Assembly: GCA_017307855.1 (NCBI GenBank)
Contig: JAFKGD010000004.1
Span: 62,001-126,000, forward strand
DNA length: 64,000 bases
Direction of reading: 5' to 3'
Source of the DNA: Burkholderiales bacterium
GTDB lineage: Bacteria; Pseudomonadota; Gammaproteobacteria; Burkholderiales; Burkholderiaceae_C
Shown: positions 51,501-60,121 of the stretch, piece by piece
Layout of the letters: each line of letters starts with the position of its first letter
How positions within the stretch are numbered: the first letter of the stretch is position 1
The notes under the pieces: generated by a model
Told to the model about the DNA's origin: nothing
The model's database searches: none
Seen by the model: the letters and a program-made list of their open reading frames with translations, nothing else
Program-made: the position numbers and the translations under genes

Positions 51501-52398
51501 TGGTGGCCAGCACGATGCGGCGCCCGCTGTGGCCTTCGAACACACGCTCCTGCTCGGCCTGGGAGAGGCGCGAGAACAGCGGCAGCACCTCGGCGTTACG
51601 CGTGACGGCACTGTGCGAGAGGTGTTTGCGCAAATGGTCAGCGGCCTCGCGGATCTCGCGCTCGCCGGGCAGGAAGACCAGGATGTCGCCCTGAGCGTTG
51701 CCGCCCCACAGTTCGTCCGCCGCGGCTGCGATGGCGTCGTTCAGGTCGTACTCGCGGCTTTCCTCGAACGGACGCCAGCGCTGCTCCACCGGGAACATGC
51801 GGCCTGACACCATCAGGACAGGTGCCGGTCCCCTGGCAGAGGAGAAGTGCTGCGCGAACCGGTCCGCATCGATCGTTGCCGAGGTCACGATGACCTTGAG
51901 GTCGGGCCGGCGCGGCAGGATCTGGCGGATGTAGCCCAGCAGGAAGTCGATGTTGAGGCTGCGCTCGTGCGCCTCGTCGATGATCAGCGTGTCGTAGGCC
52001 GACAGCAACGGATCGGTCTGCGTCTCGGCCAGCAGGATGCCGTCGGTCATGAGCTTGACCGAGGCGTCGCGCGAAAGGCGGTCCTGGAAGCGCACCTTGT
52101 AGCCGACCACCTCGCCCAGCGGCGTCCTGAGTTCCTCGGCAATGCGCTTGGCCACCGAGCTGGCGGCGATGCGTCGCGGCTGCGTGTGGCCGATCAGGTG
52201 GCCGCGCTGGCCGGGGTGGTTGAGCCTGCCCCGGCCCATCGCCAGCGCGATCTTGGGCAACTGCGTGGTCTTGCCCGAGCCGGTCTCGCCACAGACGATG
52301 ATGACCTGGTGCGCGGCCAGGGCGGCCATGATCTCGTCGCGCCGGCCGGAAACGGGCAGCGACTCGGGAAACTCGATCTTCAGTAGCGGGGCAGTCAA
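48529..52398 (-). CDS. hrpA: ATP-dependent RNA helicase HrpA
   Basis: A 1289-residue DEAH-box helicase, normal family length. Walker A GETGSGKTTQ starts at residue 37 and DEAH is at 141-144; ATSATID and QRAGRCGR (motif VI) follow, then HA2, OB and the long DUF3418 C-terminal domain. An Ala/Pro-rich linker (around residue 980) is embedded in the C-terminal part. The start is a TTG at 52398, since the frame closes at a stop shortly upstream without an ATG. In relatives it rescues stalled ribosomes. It is divergent from argA. Confidence 0.95.
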   Translation of the reverse strand: MTAPLLKIEFPESLPVSGRRDEIMAALAAHQVIIVCGETGSGKTTQLPKIALAMGRGRLNHPGQRGHLIGHTQPRRIAASSVAKRIAEELRTPLGEVVGYKVRFQDRLSRDASVKLMTDGILLAETQTDPLLSAYDTLIIDEAHERSLNIDFLLGYIRQILPRRPDLKVIVTSATIDADRFAQHFSSARGPAPVLMVSGRMFPVEQRWRPFEESREYDLNDAIAAAADELWGGNAQGDILVFLPGEREIREAADHLRKHLSHSAVTRNAEVLPLFSRLSQAEQERVFEGHSGRRIVLATNVAETSLTVPGIRYVIDAGTARVKRYSFRSKVEQLLVEPVSQAAANQRAGRCGRVADGICIRLYDEKDFASRPRFTDPEILRSSLAGVILRMKSLHLGAVEDFPFIEAPSGRAIADGYQLLGELGAVDDANELTPLGAELARLPLDPRVGRMILEARQRNALEEVLVIASALSVQDVRDRPMDAQQQADAAHKKFDDERSEFSGYLKLWKWIHEARGGHGETHKLSNRQYESLLRQNFVNVRRVREWRDIHSQLASVVAEHKWRVGGTPASYEQLHLSMLSGLLGNVGCKVDDEEVYLGARGIKFHRHPGAHLSKKPGRWIVVAELVETTRLFGRGIAGIEPQWIEQIGGHLLKKQLLDPHWEKKSAEVVALERATLYGLVVYSGRRVGFGRIDPQGAREVFIREALVAGDWDTKLPFLAANRRLIRQVEEIEHKSRRQDVLVDDELIYAFYDKFVPPDVFNGHLFETWFRAESVRQPKLLQLTRDELMRHEAAGITTDAFPRTLRLGGVDCAATYLHEPGDARDGVTATVPLFVLNQVSEERCEWLVPGMLKDKIHALLKSLPQKPRSRFVPLPESAARLATELGEPEVFGRGALTDALLKRVRDATSLDVKRNDFKLDMLSPHLFMNLRVVDEHGRQLGTGRNVGALKAELGAQARGAFQALAGMKVAAAPTPGHTTASAPSPAVAPQPGQRQRAPAPPPAAAVQAPQRSTTWTFGEWPELMEIRKGGQTLVGFPALVDEGDAVVQEVFDEPEVAAAKHRAGLRRLFALQIRDALKYLEKNIPELQKMAVAFMPLGTSEELRGQIIDVALDRAFLLDPLPTDEASFKRRVEEGRGRLTLIANEVARLAGTVLLEYAAAVRKIKDTRGHPDATADAQQQLVRLIGKRFLADTPWAQLQHLPRYLKAIVLRLDKLRSDAARDATRLAELRPQEQRYWRLVAERKGAVDERMNEFRWLLEELRVSLFAQELRTPQPVSIKRLDKAWALIHR

Positions 52399-52489
52399 AT
52401 CGCGAACTTCGTAGAGAATCGCGGATTATCCCAGCCCCAACCCCGCCGCGCAGGGGCCGGGGCACCCGCCGCCGACCTCCCGAGAGCCC

Positions 52490-53839
52490 ATGTCCGCCGT
52501 CTTCAATTTCACCTTCGTCCCCTGGTTCCGTTCGGTCGCGCCCTACATCCACATGCACCGCGGCAAGACCTTCGTGGTCGGCATCGCGGGAGAGGCCATC
52601 GCGGCCGGCAAGCTGCAGGTGCTGGCGCAGGATCTGGCGCTGATCCAGAGCATGGGCGTCAAGCTGGTGCTGGTGCACGGCTTCCGCCCCCAGGTGAACG
52701 AGCAGTTGCGCGCCAAGGGCCATGCGGCGAAGTATTCGCACGGCATCCGCATCACCGACGAAGTGGCGCTCGATTGCGCCCAGGAGGCAGCGGGCCAGCT
52801 GCGCTACGAGATCGAGGCCGCCTTCAGCCAGGGCCTGCCCAACACGCCGATGGCCGGCTCCAAGGTGCGCGTGATCTCGGGCAACTTCATCACGGCGCGG
52901 CCCGTGGGCATCATGGACGGCGTGGATTTCCAGCACTCGGGCCTGGTGCGCAAGGTGGACGTGGGCGGCATCACGCGTTCGCTCGACATGGGGGCGATGG
53001 TGCTGCTCTCGCCGTTCGGCTTCTCGCCCACGGGCGAGGCGTTCAACCTCACGATGGAAGAGGTCGCCACCAGCGTGGCGATCGCGCTGCAGGCCGACAA
53101 GCTGGTGTTCCTGACCGAGATCCCGGGCATCCGCACGCGGCCCGACCAGCCCGAGGGCGAGGACAACCCCATCGACACCGAGCTGCCGCTGGCCGCCGCC
53201 GAGCGCCTGCTGGCCACGCTGGCACCGGCCCAGACGCCGACCGACGCCACGTTCTACCTGCAGCACTGCGTGAAGGCCTGCAAGGGCGGCGTCGAGCGCA
53301 GCCACATCCTGCCGTTCGCCGTCGACGGCTCGATGCTGCTCGAGATCTACGTGCACGATGGCATCGGCACCATGGTGATCGACGAGAAGCTCGAGGAACT
53401 GCGCGAAGCCACGGCTGACGACGTGGGCGGCATCCTGCAGCTGATCGAGCCGTTCGAGCGGGACGGCACGCTGGTCAAGCGCAGCCGCACCGAGATCGAG
53501 CGCGACATCGACCTCTACACCATCGTCGAGCACGACGGCGTGATCTTCGCCTGCGCGGCGCTCTACCCCTTCCCCGAGGCGAAGACGGCCGAGATGGCCG
53601 CCCTCACCGTCTCGCCGCAGAGCCAGGGCCAGGGCGACGGCGAAAAGATCCTCAAGCGCATCGAGCAGCGCGCGCGCGACATGGGCCTGGACAGCCTCTT
53701 CGTGCTGACCACGCGCACCATGCACTGGTTCATCAAACGCGGCTTCGTGCAGGTCGACCCCGACTGGCTGCCCGAGGCGCGCAAGCGCAAGTACAACTGG
53801 GACCGCAAGAGCCAGGTGCTGGTCAAGCGGTTGTCGTGA
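52490..53839 (+). CDS. argA: Amino-acid N-acetyltransferase (N-acetylglutamate synthase)
   Basis: A 449-residue classic ArgA: an amino-acid-kinase-like domain (about 1-300; [32 protein letters not shown]) that binds arginine, then a GNAT domain ([20 protein letters not shown] as the acetyl-CoA loop). First step of arginine synthesis from glutamate. Divergent from hrpA over 91 nt. Confidence 0.96.
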   Translation: MSAVFNFTFVPWFRSVAPYIHMHRGKTFVVGIAGEAIAAGKLQVLAQDLALIQSMGVKLVLVHGFRPQVNEQLRAKGHAAKYSHGIRITDEVALDCAQEAAGQLRYEIEAAFSQGLPNTPMAGSKVRVISGNFITARPVGIMDGVDFQHSGLVRKVDVGGITRSLDMGAMVLLSPFGFSPTGEAFNLTMEEVATSVAIALQADKLVFLTEIPGIRTRPDQPEGEDNPIDTELPLAAAERLLATLAPAQTPTDATFYLQHCVKACKGGVERSHILPFAVDGSMLLEIYVHDGIGTMVIDEKLEELREATADDVGGILQLIEPFERDGTLVKRSRTEIERDIDLYTIVEHDGVIFACAALYPFPEAKTAEMAALTVSPQSQGQGDGEKILKRIEQRARDMGLDSLFVLTTRTMHWFIKRGFVQVDPDWLPEARKRKYNWDRKSQVLVKRLS

Positions 53840-53864
53840 AACGCCGCGCCACGCGCATCCCGCG

Positions 53865-54182
53865 ATGAAGACCGTTGCGCTCTACGCCGTCACGGCGCTG
53901 GCCGAGATCCTCGGCTGCTACTTCGTCTGGCTCTGGCTGGTGCGCGGGAAACCGCTGTGGCTGCTGCTGCCCGCAGCGGCCTGCCTGGCGGCCTTCGCCT
54001 GGCTGCTCACGCTGCACGAAGCCGCCGCCGGCCGCGTCTATGCGGCCTACGGCGGCGTCTACATCGCCATGGCACTGGCTTGGCTGTGGGCCGTGGACGG
54101 CGTGCGTCCCACGGCGTGGGACGTGGCTGGCGTGACCGTGAGCCTGGCCGGCATGGCGCTGATCGCTTTCCAGCCGCGCTGA
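53865..54182 (+). CDS. YnfA/UPF0060-family membrane protein
   Basis: A 105-residue four-segment membrane protein with the family marks [15 protein letters not shown] and [16 protein letters not shown]. Possibly a small multidrug-resistance-like transporter; function in this species unknown. It follows argA by 25 nt. Confidence 0.92.
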   Translation: MKTVALYAVTALAEILGCYFVWLWLVRGKPLWLLLPAAACLAAFAWLLTLHEAAAGRVYAAYGGVYIAMALAWLWAVDGVRPTAWDVAGVTVSLAGMALIAFQPR

Positions 54183-54192
54183 TCCGCGTGCC

Positions 54193-55812
54193 TCACCAGC
54201 CCGCCGCGTGGCCGTCTCGGCGCGGATCGCTGGCGGCGAGATAGCCGCCCGTCGCGTCGTCATCCATGCGCCAGATGAACTGGCCTGCGCCGAAATCCTG
54301 ATACGGATCGTCGATGGTGGTGATTCGGTGGCCCAGTTGCTGGAGCCCCGCGACCGTGGCCGGAGCCATCGCCGCTTCGACGTTGATGTCGAGCCCCTGG
54401 TTGAAGCGCCAGCGCGGTGCGTCGCAGGCAGCCTGCGGGTTCTGCGCGTGGTCGAGCATGCGCACCAGGGTCTGCATGTGGCCCTGCGGCTGCATGTTGC
54501 CGCCCATGACCCCGAAGCTCATCACCGGCCGGCCGTCCTTCGTGAGAAACGCCGGGATGATGGTGTGGAACGGGCGCGCGCCGGGCCGCACGCAGTTTGG
54601 GCTCGCCGCATCGAGGCTGAAGCCGTGGCCGCGATTTTGCAGGCTGATGCCGAAGGTCGGCTCCACGCACCCCGAGCCGAAGCCCATGTAGTTGCTCTGG
54701 ATGAAGCTGACCATCATCCCGCCCGCATCGGCCGCCGTCAGGTAGACGGTGCCGCCGCGCACCAGATTGCCGGCGCCGAAGACCTGCGCGCGCTGGCGAT
54801 CGATCAGCCTGGCGCGCGCCGCGAGGTAATCGCCATCGAGCATTTGGCGCGCGTCGACGTGCATGGACGCCGGATCGGCCACGTGCCGATAGACGTCGGC
54901 GAAGGCGAGCTTCATGGCCTCGATCTGGATGTGCTGGTGCTCTGCCGAGTCGACGGCCATCGACGCCAGGTCGAAATGCTCCAGCATGCCCAGCGCCATC
55001 TGCGCGGCGATGCCCTGCCCGTTGGGCGGGATCTCGTGCAGCGTGTGGCCCCGGTAGCCCTGGGCCAGCGGCTCGACCCATTCGGGACGGTAGGCGGCCA
55101 GGTCGGCTTCGGTCATCGCGCCGCCGTGCTCGCGCGAGAACGCGGCCAATGCCTGGGCGATTTCGCCACGGTAGAAATCTTCACCGCGGCTCGCGGCGAT
55201 GGCGCGCAGCGCGCGCGCCGCCGCCGGGAAAACATAACGCTCACCCACTTCGGGCGCACGGCCGCGCGGCATGAAAGCCGTGGCGAAGCCGGGCTGCGAC
55301 GCCAGCTCGCCGGCACCGGCGCGCCACTTCTGCTGCACCACCGGGGGCACACGGTAGCCGCGCTCGGCCAACTCGATCGCCGGCTGCATCAGCTCGGGAA
55401 ACGGAAGGCGGCCGAAGCGCGCATGCAAGGCCTGCCAGGCGGCGACGGCGCCGGGCACCGTCACGGAATCGATGCCGCGTTTGGGGGGCGTGGTCGCGTC
55501 CGGCCCATGGCGGCGCCGGAAGTACTCCGGCGTCCAGGCTTGCGGCGCAGGCCCGGATGCATTGAGACCATGCAACTGCTGGCCGTCCCACAGGATGCAG
55601 AAAGCATCGCTGCCCAGGCCGTTGCTCACGGGCTCGGCGATGGTCAGGGCCGCAGCGGCCGCAATGGCGGCGTCCACCGCATTGCCGCCCAGCTGCAGCA
55701 TCCTCACGCCGGCCTGCGCCGCGATGGGGTGGGAGGTGGCGACGACGTTGTCGAAAAAGCCCGGCAGGCGCGCGCTCGGGTACGGTGCGGCGTAGTCGAA
55801 TCGCAGGCTCAT
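54193..55812 (-). CDS. Gamma-glutamyltransferase-family Ntn hydrolase
   Basis: A 539-residue GGT-family precursor that self-cleaves to two subunits. The catalytic Thr should be T355 in GGTVYLTAAD, aligned with the TTHYSVVD region of E. coli GGT without gaps up to the Asp. The flanking residues differ (VY for TH), as in the YwrD-like branch. GFGSGCVEPTFG and GVMGGNMQPQGH are further marks. No export signal, unlike periplasmic GGT. It overlaps the upstream amidohydrolase by 4 nt. It hydrolyses or transfers gamma-glutamyl (or related acyl) groups; the donor is unknown. Confidence 0.88.
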   Translation of the reverse strand: MSLRFDYAAPYPSARLPGFFDNVVATSHPIAAQAGVRMLQLGGNAVDAAIAAAAALTIAEPVSNGLGSDAFCILWDGQQLHGLNASGPAPQAWTPEYFRRRHGPDATTPPKRGIDSVTVPGAVAAWQALHARFGRLPFPELMQPAIELAERGYRVPPVVQQKWRAGAGELASQPGFATAFMPRGRAPEVGERYVFPAAARALRAIAASRGEDFYRGEIAQALAAFSREHGGAMTEADLAAYRPEWVEPLAQGYRGHTLHEIPPNGQGIAAQMALGMLEHFDLASMAVDSAEHQHIQIEAMKLAFADVYRHVADPASMHVDARQMLDGDYLAARARLIDRQRAQVFGAGNLVRGGTVYLTAADAGGMMVSFIQSNYMGFGSGCVEPTFGISLQNRGHGFSLDAASPNCVRPGARPFHTIIPAFLTKDGRPVMSFGVMGGNMQPQGHMQTLVRMLDHAQNPQAACDAPRWRFNQGLDINVEAAMAPATVAGLQQLGHRITTIDDPYQDFGAGQFIWRMDDDATGGYLAASDPRRDGHAAGW

Positions 55813-57002
55813 GCGGGCAGCTCCGATTCGGGGCCGCCGACGACGCGGCCGTCCTTGATCACCAGGCGGTGGTTGCGGCGGTCGGCCACGCGCTCGATGT
55901 CCGAGAGCGGATCGCCGCTGACGATGAGCAGGTCGGCGATTTGGCCTTCTTTCAATGTGCCGCGATCGGGCAGGCGCAGAAGATCGGCCGCCACCGAGGT
56001 CGCGCCGGCCAGCGCATCGCGCGGCGACATGCCGCAGGCGACCATGTAGCGCAACTCCTGCGCGTTCTCGCCGTGCGGGTTGCACAGCGTGCCGGTGTCG
56101 GCGCCCATGGCGATGCGCCCGCCCGCGCGGTAGTACATGCCGACGGATTCGCGGTGCCGCTGGGCCACGCGCTGCGCTTTCGCCAGCGAGACGGGCGAGA
56201 CCGCGTCGGGATTGAGCAGCACGTGCTCGATGGCCGCGAGCGTGGGCACCAGGAAGATGCCGCGCTCCAGCATCAGGCGCACCGTCTCGTCGGTCATGAA
56301 CATGCCGTGTTCGATGGAGGTGACGCCCGCGCGCGCCGCGTTCAGGATGCCCTGCGTGCCGATGGCATGCGCGGCCGTCGGCTTGCGGAAGCGCCGCGCC
56401 TCGTTGACGCCGGCCGTCAGCTCTTCCTCGGTGTACTGCGCATCCTCGATGTCGGTGCCCGGATGCAGCACGGCGCCGGTGGCCATGAGCTTGATGCAAT
56501 CGCAACCCATGTAGATCTGTTCGCGCACGGCCTTGACCACTTCGTCGGGCCCGTCGGCGACGCGCGCGATCTTCCACTTCGTGCCGCCGGTCATGCAGAT
56601 GACCTTGCCCGACACCTTGATGTGCGGGCCGAGGAAACGCCCGCTGTTGCAGGCGTCGCGCACGGCGAACTCGACATGATCGACGCCCCCGCAGTCGCGC
56701 AGCGCGGTCACGCCGCCACGCAGCGAGGCCTGGGCGTTCTCCAGCGCCTGCAGCGTGAGCGCGGCGTGGCCACTGCCCTGCCCGGTCACGGCTTTGCCGT
56801 CACCCGACATGGTCAGGTGCACGTGGCAGTCGATCAGGCCCGGCAGCAGCGTGTCGCCGCGCAGGTCGAAGCGCGGGCCGGCATGGCCCTCGAATTGCGC
56901 GGCCGGGGCGATCGCGCGCACCCGGCCTTCCTCGACCAGCAGCGCATGCCCCGGGGGAAGGGCATCGCGGCCGTCGAAGAGCTTTCCATTCAGATACAGC
57001 AT
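55809..57002 (-). CDS. Metal-dependent amidohydrolase (imidazolonepropionase/prolidase-like)
   Basis: A 397-residue TIM-barrel amidohydrolase. Metal ligands: HVH in GLIDCHVHLTM, the Lys in CDCIKLMATGAV (probably carboxylated), His in TAAHAIG and SIEHGMF, and Asp in AMGADTGTL, the binuclear-site set of the Xaa-Pro/aryldialkyl-type group. No signal. It lies 29 nt after the Bug receptor and overlaps the GGT gene. It probably hydrolyses an amide or peptide carried in by or processed with its neighbours. Confidence 0.9.
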   Translation of the reverse strand: MLYLNGKLFDGRDALPPGHALLVEEGRVRAIAPAAQFEGHAGPRFDLRGDTLLPGLIDCHVHLTMSGDGKAVTGQGSGHAALTLQALENAQASLRGGVTALRDCGGVDHVEFAVRDACNSGRFLGPHIKVSGKVICMTGGTKWKIARVADGPDEVVKAVREQIYMGCDCIKLMATGAVLHPGTDIEDAQYTEEELTAGVNEARRFRKPTAAHAIGTQGILNAARAGVTSIEHGMFMTDETVRLMLERGIFLVPTLAAIEHVLLNPDAVSPVSLAKAQRVAQRHRESVGMYYRAGGRIAMGADTGTLCNPHGENAQELRYMVACGMSPRDALAGATSVAADLLRLPDRGTLKEGQIADLLIVSGDPLSDIERVADRRNHRLVIKDGRVVGGPESELPA

Positions 57003-57031
57003 CGTGTCTCTTGTGTCTCGTCGTTCTGTCG

Positions 57032-57994
57032 TCACTCGGCCTTGATGCCGGCCTCTTTGACCACCTTGGCCCACTTCTCGAATTCGCTGCGCACGTACAC
57101 GGCGGCTTCCTGCGGCGTGCCGGGCATGACTTCCACACCCAGGCTCTTCCACTTCTCCTGTGCGTCGGGCGCGGCCAGGGCTTCGTTGATCACCTTGTTG
57201 AGCTTCTGCACGACGTCGGGCGGCGTGCTGGCGCGCGTCATCACCGTGTACCAGGCCTCGAAGTCATAGCCCGGCACGCCGGCTTCGGCGATGGTGGGCA
57301 GATTCCAGCCTTCGGCGCGCTTCGCGCCCGTGACGCCCAGCCCGATGAGTTGGCCCGACTCGACGTAGGTCTTGACCACCAGCGGACTGACGAACGCGAT
57401 CGGAATGCGGCCGGCCATCAGGTCGGGCATGAAGGCGCTGGTGCCCTTGTAGGGAATGTGCTGTAGCTTGGTCCCCGTCATCACCTTGAACAGCTCGGCC
57501 GCGAGGTGCGGCGAGGTGCCCGGCCCACCCGAGGCGAAGTCCACGCCGTCGCCGCGGCCCTTGATGTAGGCGATGAGCTCGCGCACGTTCTTCACGCCCA
57601 GCGACGGATGCGCCACCAGCACGAGCGGGCCCTTGGCCACGATGGACACCGGCACGAGGTCGTCGATCTTGTAGGAAAGCGTGTTGCCGAAGATCGACGG
57701 GTTCACGGCATACGTCATGCCGTGCAGGATGAGGTTGTAGCCATCGGCCGGCTGGCGCACGATGGAGGTGGTGGCCAGGTTGCCGCCGGCGCCCGGGATG
57801 TTCTCGATCACCACCGACTGGCCCAGCAGCGCGCCCAGGCGCGGCTGCAAGGTGCGGGCCATGATGTCGTTGGGACCGCCGGGTGTCACCGGGATCACCA
57901 TCCGGATCGGCTTGGTGGGAAAGTCGGCCGCGGCCGACAGGCCTGCCACGGCGGCGAAGGACAGGCCCAGCAGGGCCCGGAGAATGAATTTCAT
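57032..57994 (-). CDS. Bug-type tripartite tricarboxylate transporter receptor
   Basis: A 320-residue periplasmic receptor with a signal peptide (MKFILRALLGLSFAAVAG, cleavage near AAA-DFP) and the Bug opening FPTKPIRMVIPVTPGGPNDIMAR. GGAG lies upstream of the ATG at 57994. No TctA/TctB membrane components are adjacent, as is common for Bug receptors in beta-proteobacteria. Its ligand may be the acid or amide processed by the neighbouring hydrolases. A 169-nt gap to the upstream MBL gene (57995-58163) holds no gene that I can support. Confidence 0.92.
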   Translation of the reverse strand: MKFILRALLGLSFAAVAGLSAAADFPTKPIRMVIPVTPGGPNDIMARTLQPRLGALLGQSVVIENIPGAGGNLATTSIVRQPADGYNLILHGMTYAVNPSIFGNTLSYKIDDLVPVSIVAKGPLVLVAHPSLGVKNVRELIAYIKGRGDGVDFASGGPGTSPHLAAELFKVMTGTKLQHIPYKGTSAFMPDLMAGRIPIAFVSPLVVKTYVESGQLIGLGVTGAKRAEGWNLPTIAEAGVPGYDFEAWYTVMTRASTPPDVVQKLNKVINEALAAPDAQEKWKSLGVEVMPGTPQEAAVYVRSEFEKWAKVVKEAGIKAE

Positions 57995-58163
57995 GAGACG
58001 CTCCGATAGTCGATGGAAGGTGAGGCCCGCGCCGGCCCCAGCCGCTGCGCAGGCATGCACTGCTTGCTTGTCGTCCTCCGCCCAGTCCCGGGCATCGTCT
58101 TCTTCTTGGAACTTGCCGCGCGGCGCGAGGGACGCCGTGCGACGCAATGCAAATCCGGCCGCG

Positions 58164-59105
58164 TCAGGCGGGCACGGCTGAAACCTGGTTCTGGACGGAC
58201 TGCACGCGGCCGTCGCCATCGACGGTCACCGTGTCGAAGTGGCGCGGCACGATGACGTGGGCCGTGGGCGAGACGGCATGCACTTCGGCCACGAAGGTTT
58301 CTGCCTGCGCCAGCGCCTCGTCCTGCGAGGCGCCATAGGGCGCGGTCTGGACATCCCAATGGGTGGCGATCACCAGCGGCGGCTGGCCCAGGCGGCGCAG
58401 CAGGCGGCCGGTGTAGTCGTGCACGTGCAGGCGCGCGCGCGCAGCCGGCACCAGGGCGATGGTGGCGGTGATATCGAACAGCTCGCGCTCGATGTAGTTC
58501 ATCGAGCCGAACACCACGATGCGGTGGCGACCCCAACGGATCAGGTAACCCAGCGTGCCGCCTTCGCAGTAATCGAACATGCGCAGCGGCCGCTCGACGT
58601 CGCGCGGCACCAGGCCCGACTCGAAATAGCGCTTGGCCGCCAGCGGCGAGTGCAGGCTTGGCAGCACGCGCAACGAGAGTTCGTCGAACTGGTAGTCCTC
58701 GCCGCCCTTGACGGTGATCAGCTGCTGCTCGTCCACACCGCCCGCACGCGCCACGTTCATCGTGCTTTCGGTGCCGATCACCAGCGCACCGGTCTTGCGC
58801 GCGATGTGCGGCATGTCCATGCAGTGGTTGAAGTGCGAATGCGAGATCAGGATGTAGTCGGCCGCATCAACGTGTCGGTCGACCAGCGCCGTGTCGGACG
58901 TGAGCCGGTCGGTGGGTGTGTAGATCGGCCGCTCGTCACCCGGCGTGATCGGCGCGTCGGCCGTACCGAACGTCTTGCCCGCATAGCGCACGCGCGAGAA
59001 GTACGGATCGACCAGCAACGTGGTGCGCCCATCGGTGATGCGCCAGCCGGCTGCACCGAAATGGGTCATTTGCAGCTCGGGGCCGGCGGCGGGCGCTGTG
59101 GACAT
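58164..59105 (-). CDS. MBL-fold hydrolase with an altered metal motif
   Basis: A 313-residue metallo-beta-lactamase-fold protein of the UlaG/RomA-like type. The usual HxHxDH motif reads H89-S-H91-F-N93-H94, so the metal-ligand Asp is Asn. LLVDPYFS, GTLGYLIRWG and VIATHWDVQ fit the fold. ATG 59105 is taken as start; an earlier in-frame ATG at 59168 would run into the LysR control region. Divergent from the LysR gene and probably its target. Confidence 0.85.
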   Translation of the reverse strand: MSTAPAAGPELQMTHFGAAGWRITDGRTTLLVDPYFSRVRYAGKTFGTADAPITPGDERPIYTPTDRLTSDTALVDRHVDAADYILISHSHFNHCMDMPHIARKTGALVIGTESTMNVARAGGVDEQQLITVKGGEDYQFDELSLRVLPSLHSPLAAKRYFESGLVPRDVERPLRMFDYCEGGTLGYLIRWGRHRIVVFGSMNYIERELFDITATIALVPAARARLHVHDYTGRLLRRLGQPPLVIATHWDVQTAPYGASQDEALAQAETFVAEVHAVSPTAHVIVPRHFDTVTVDGDGRVQSVQNQVSAVPA

Positions 59106-59215
59106 TGGGGGGTGTGACTTTCCTGTGACGGGCCGCGCCATTCTGGAGATGCACGTGTGATACTTCAAATACCGTTTTGCTATTTATTGATAGCCAGAAA
59201 ATATCAGCGACCGCC
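59106..59215. promoter_or_regulatory. LysR/MBL divergent control region
   Basis: 110 nt between the divergent MBL and LysR genes, with an AT-rich core (about 59160-59205) unlike the surroundings. It includes CTATTTATTGATAG (59180-59193), imperfectly symmetric (CTAT...ATAG), a plausible LysR box. No exact promoter called. Confidence 0.5.
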
Positions 59216-60118
59216 ATGATCGAACTGCGCCAGCTCGAACAATTCGTCGCCGTGGCGGAGGAACTCAACTTCCGCCGGGCCGCGCTGCGGCTGCACATGT
59301 CGCAACCGCCGTTGTCCAATGCCATCAAGCGGCTGGAGGACTCGCTGGGCAAGTCGCTCTTCGACCGGGGGCGCCGCCACGTCCGGCTGACGGCGGTAGG
59401 CGAGCTGTTCCTGCGCGAATCGCGCCGCACGCTCGGCCAGGCAGCGCACGCCGTGCATCTGGCGCGCCATGCATCCGATGCCAAGAGCGGCAGCATCCGC
59501 CTTTCGTTCGTGGCCAGCGCGGCGCTGGGCCCGCTGCCCGAACTGGTGCGCCGGTTCCGCTCCGGGCATCCGGGCGTCGAGGTGCTGCTCGACAGCGACA
59601 CCACGGGCGGCCAACTCGAATCGCTGCGGCGCGGCGGCACCGACGTGGCACTGATCGTGGCGCCCCTGCAGGATGCCCGGGGCCTCGCGGTACACCCCCT
59701 GCGTGACGAGAACATCCTCATCGCCCTGCCCGCCGGCCATGCACTGGCGGCACGGCGTTCCATCCAGCTCGGCCAGGTGGCACGCGAGCGCTTCGTCTCG
59801 TTTCCGTTCGCGGCGGGGCCGGGGTTCGAGAGCGTCTTCCTGGCCGCCTGCCAGCGCGCGGGCTTCGTGCCCGACATCGTGCAGGAGGTGTCTCAGATGC
59901 TCACGAAGATCACGCTGGTGGCGTGCAATGTCGGCGTGGCGCTGGTGCCGGCCTCATTCGCGGCCGTGGCCATGCCCGGTGTGGCGTACGTGGCCCTGCA
60001 CGAGGGTCGCAAGCCCCTGCGTTACACGCTGGCCTTCGCCACGCAGGCGCGGCACGACAACCCGCTGGTCGACGCTTTCATCGCCGAGGCACGCTCGGCC
60101 CTCGGCGGCTCGGACTGA
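59216..60118 (+). CDS. LysR-family transcriptional regulator
   Basis: A 300-residue LysR protein: ELRQLEQFVAVAEELNFRRA, then the helix-turn-helix HMSQPPLSNAIKRLEDSLG (about 27-45), and an effector domain (FVASAALGPLPELVRRFRS). ATG 59216 matches the family start; the ATG at 59177 is within the control region. It is between the MBL-Bug-amidohydrolase-GGT unit (divergent) and the D-aminoacylase-MFS unit (convergent) and probably controls one or both. Confidence 0.93.
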   Translation: MIELRQLEQFVAVAEELNFRRAALRLHMSQPPLSNAIKRLEDSLGKSLFDRGRRHVRLTAVGELFLRESRRTLGQAAHAVHLARHASDAKSGSIRLSFVASAALGPLPELVRRFRSGHPGVEVLLDSDTTGGQLESLRRGGTDVALIVAPLQDARGLAVHPLRDENILIALPAGHALAARRSIQLGQVARERFVSFPFAAGPGFESVFLAACQRAGFVPDIVQEVSQMLTKITLVACNVGVALVPASFAAVAMPGVAYVALHEGRKPLRYTLAFATQARHDNPLVDAFIAEARSALGGSD

Positions 60119-60121
60119 GCT

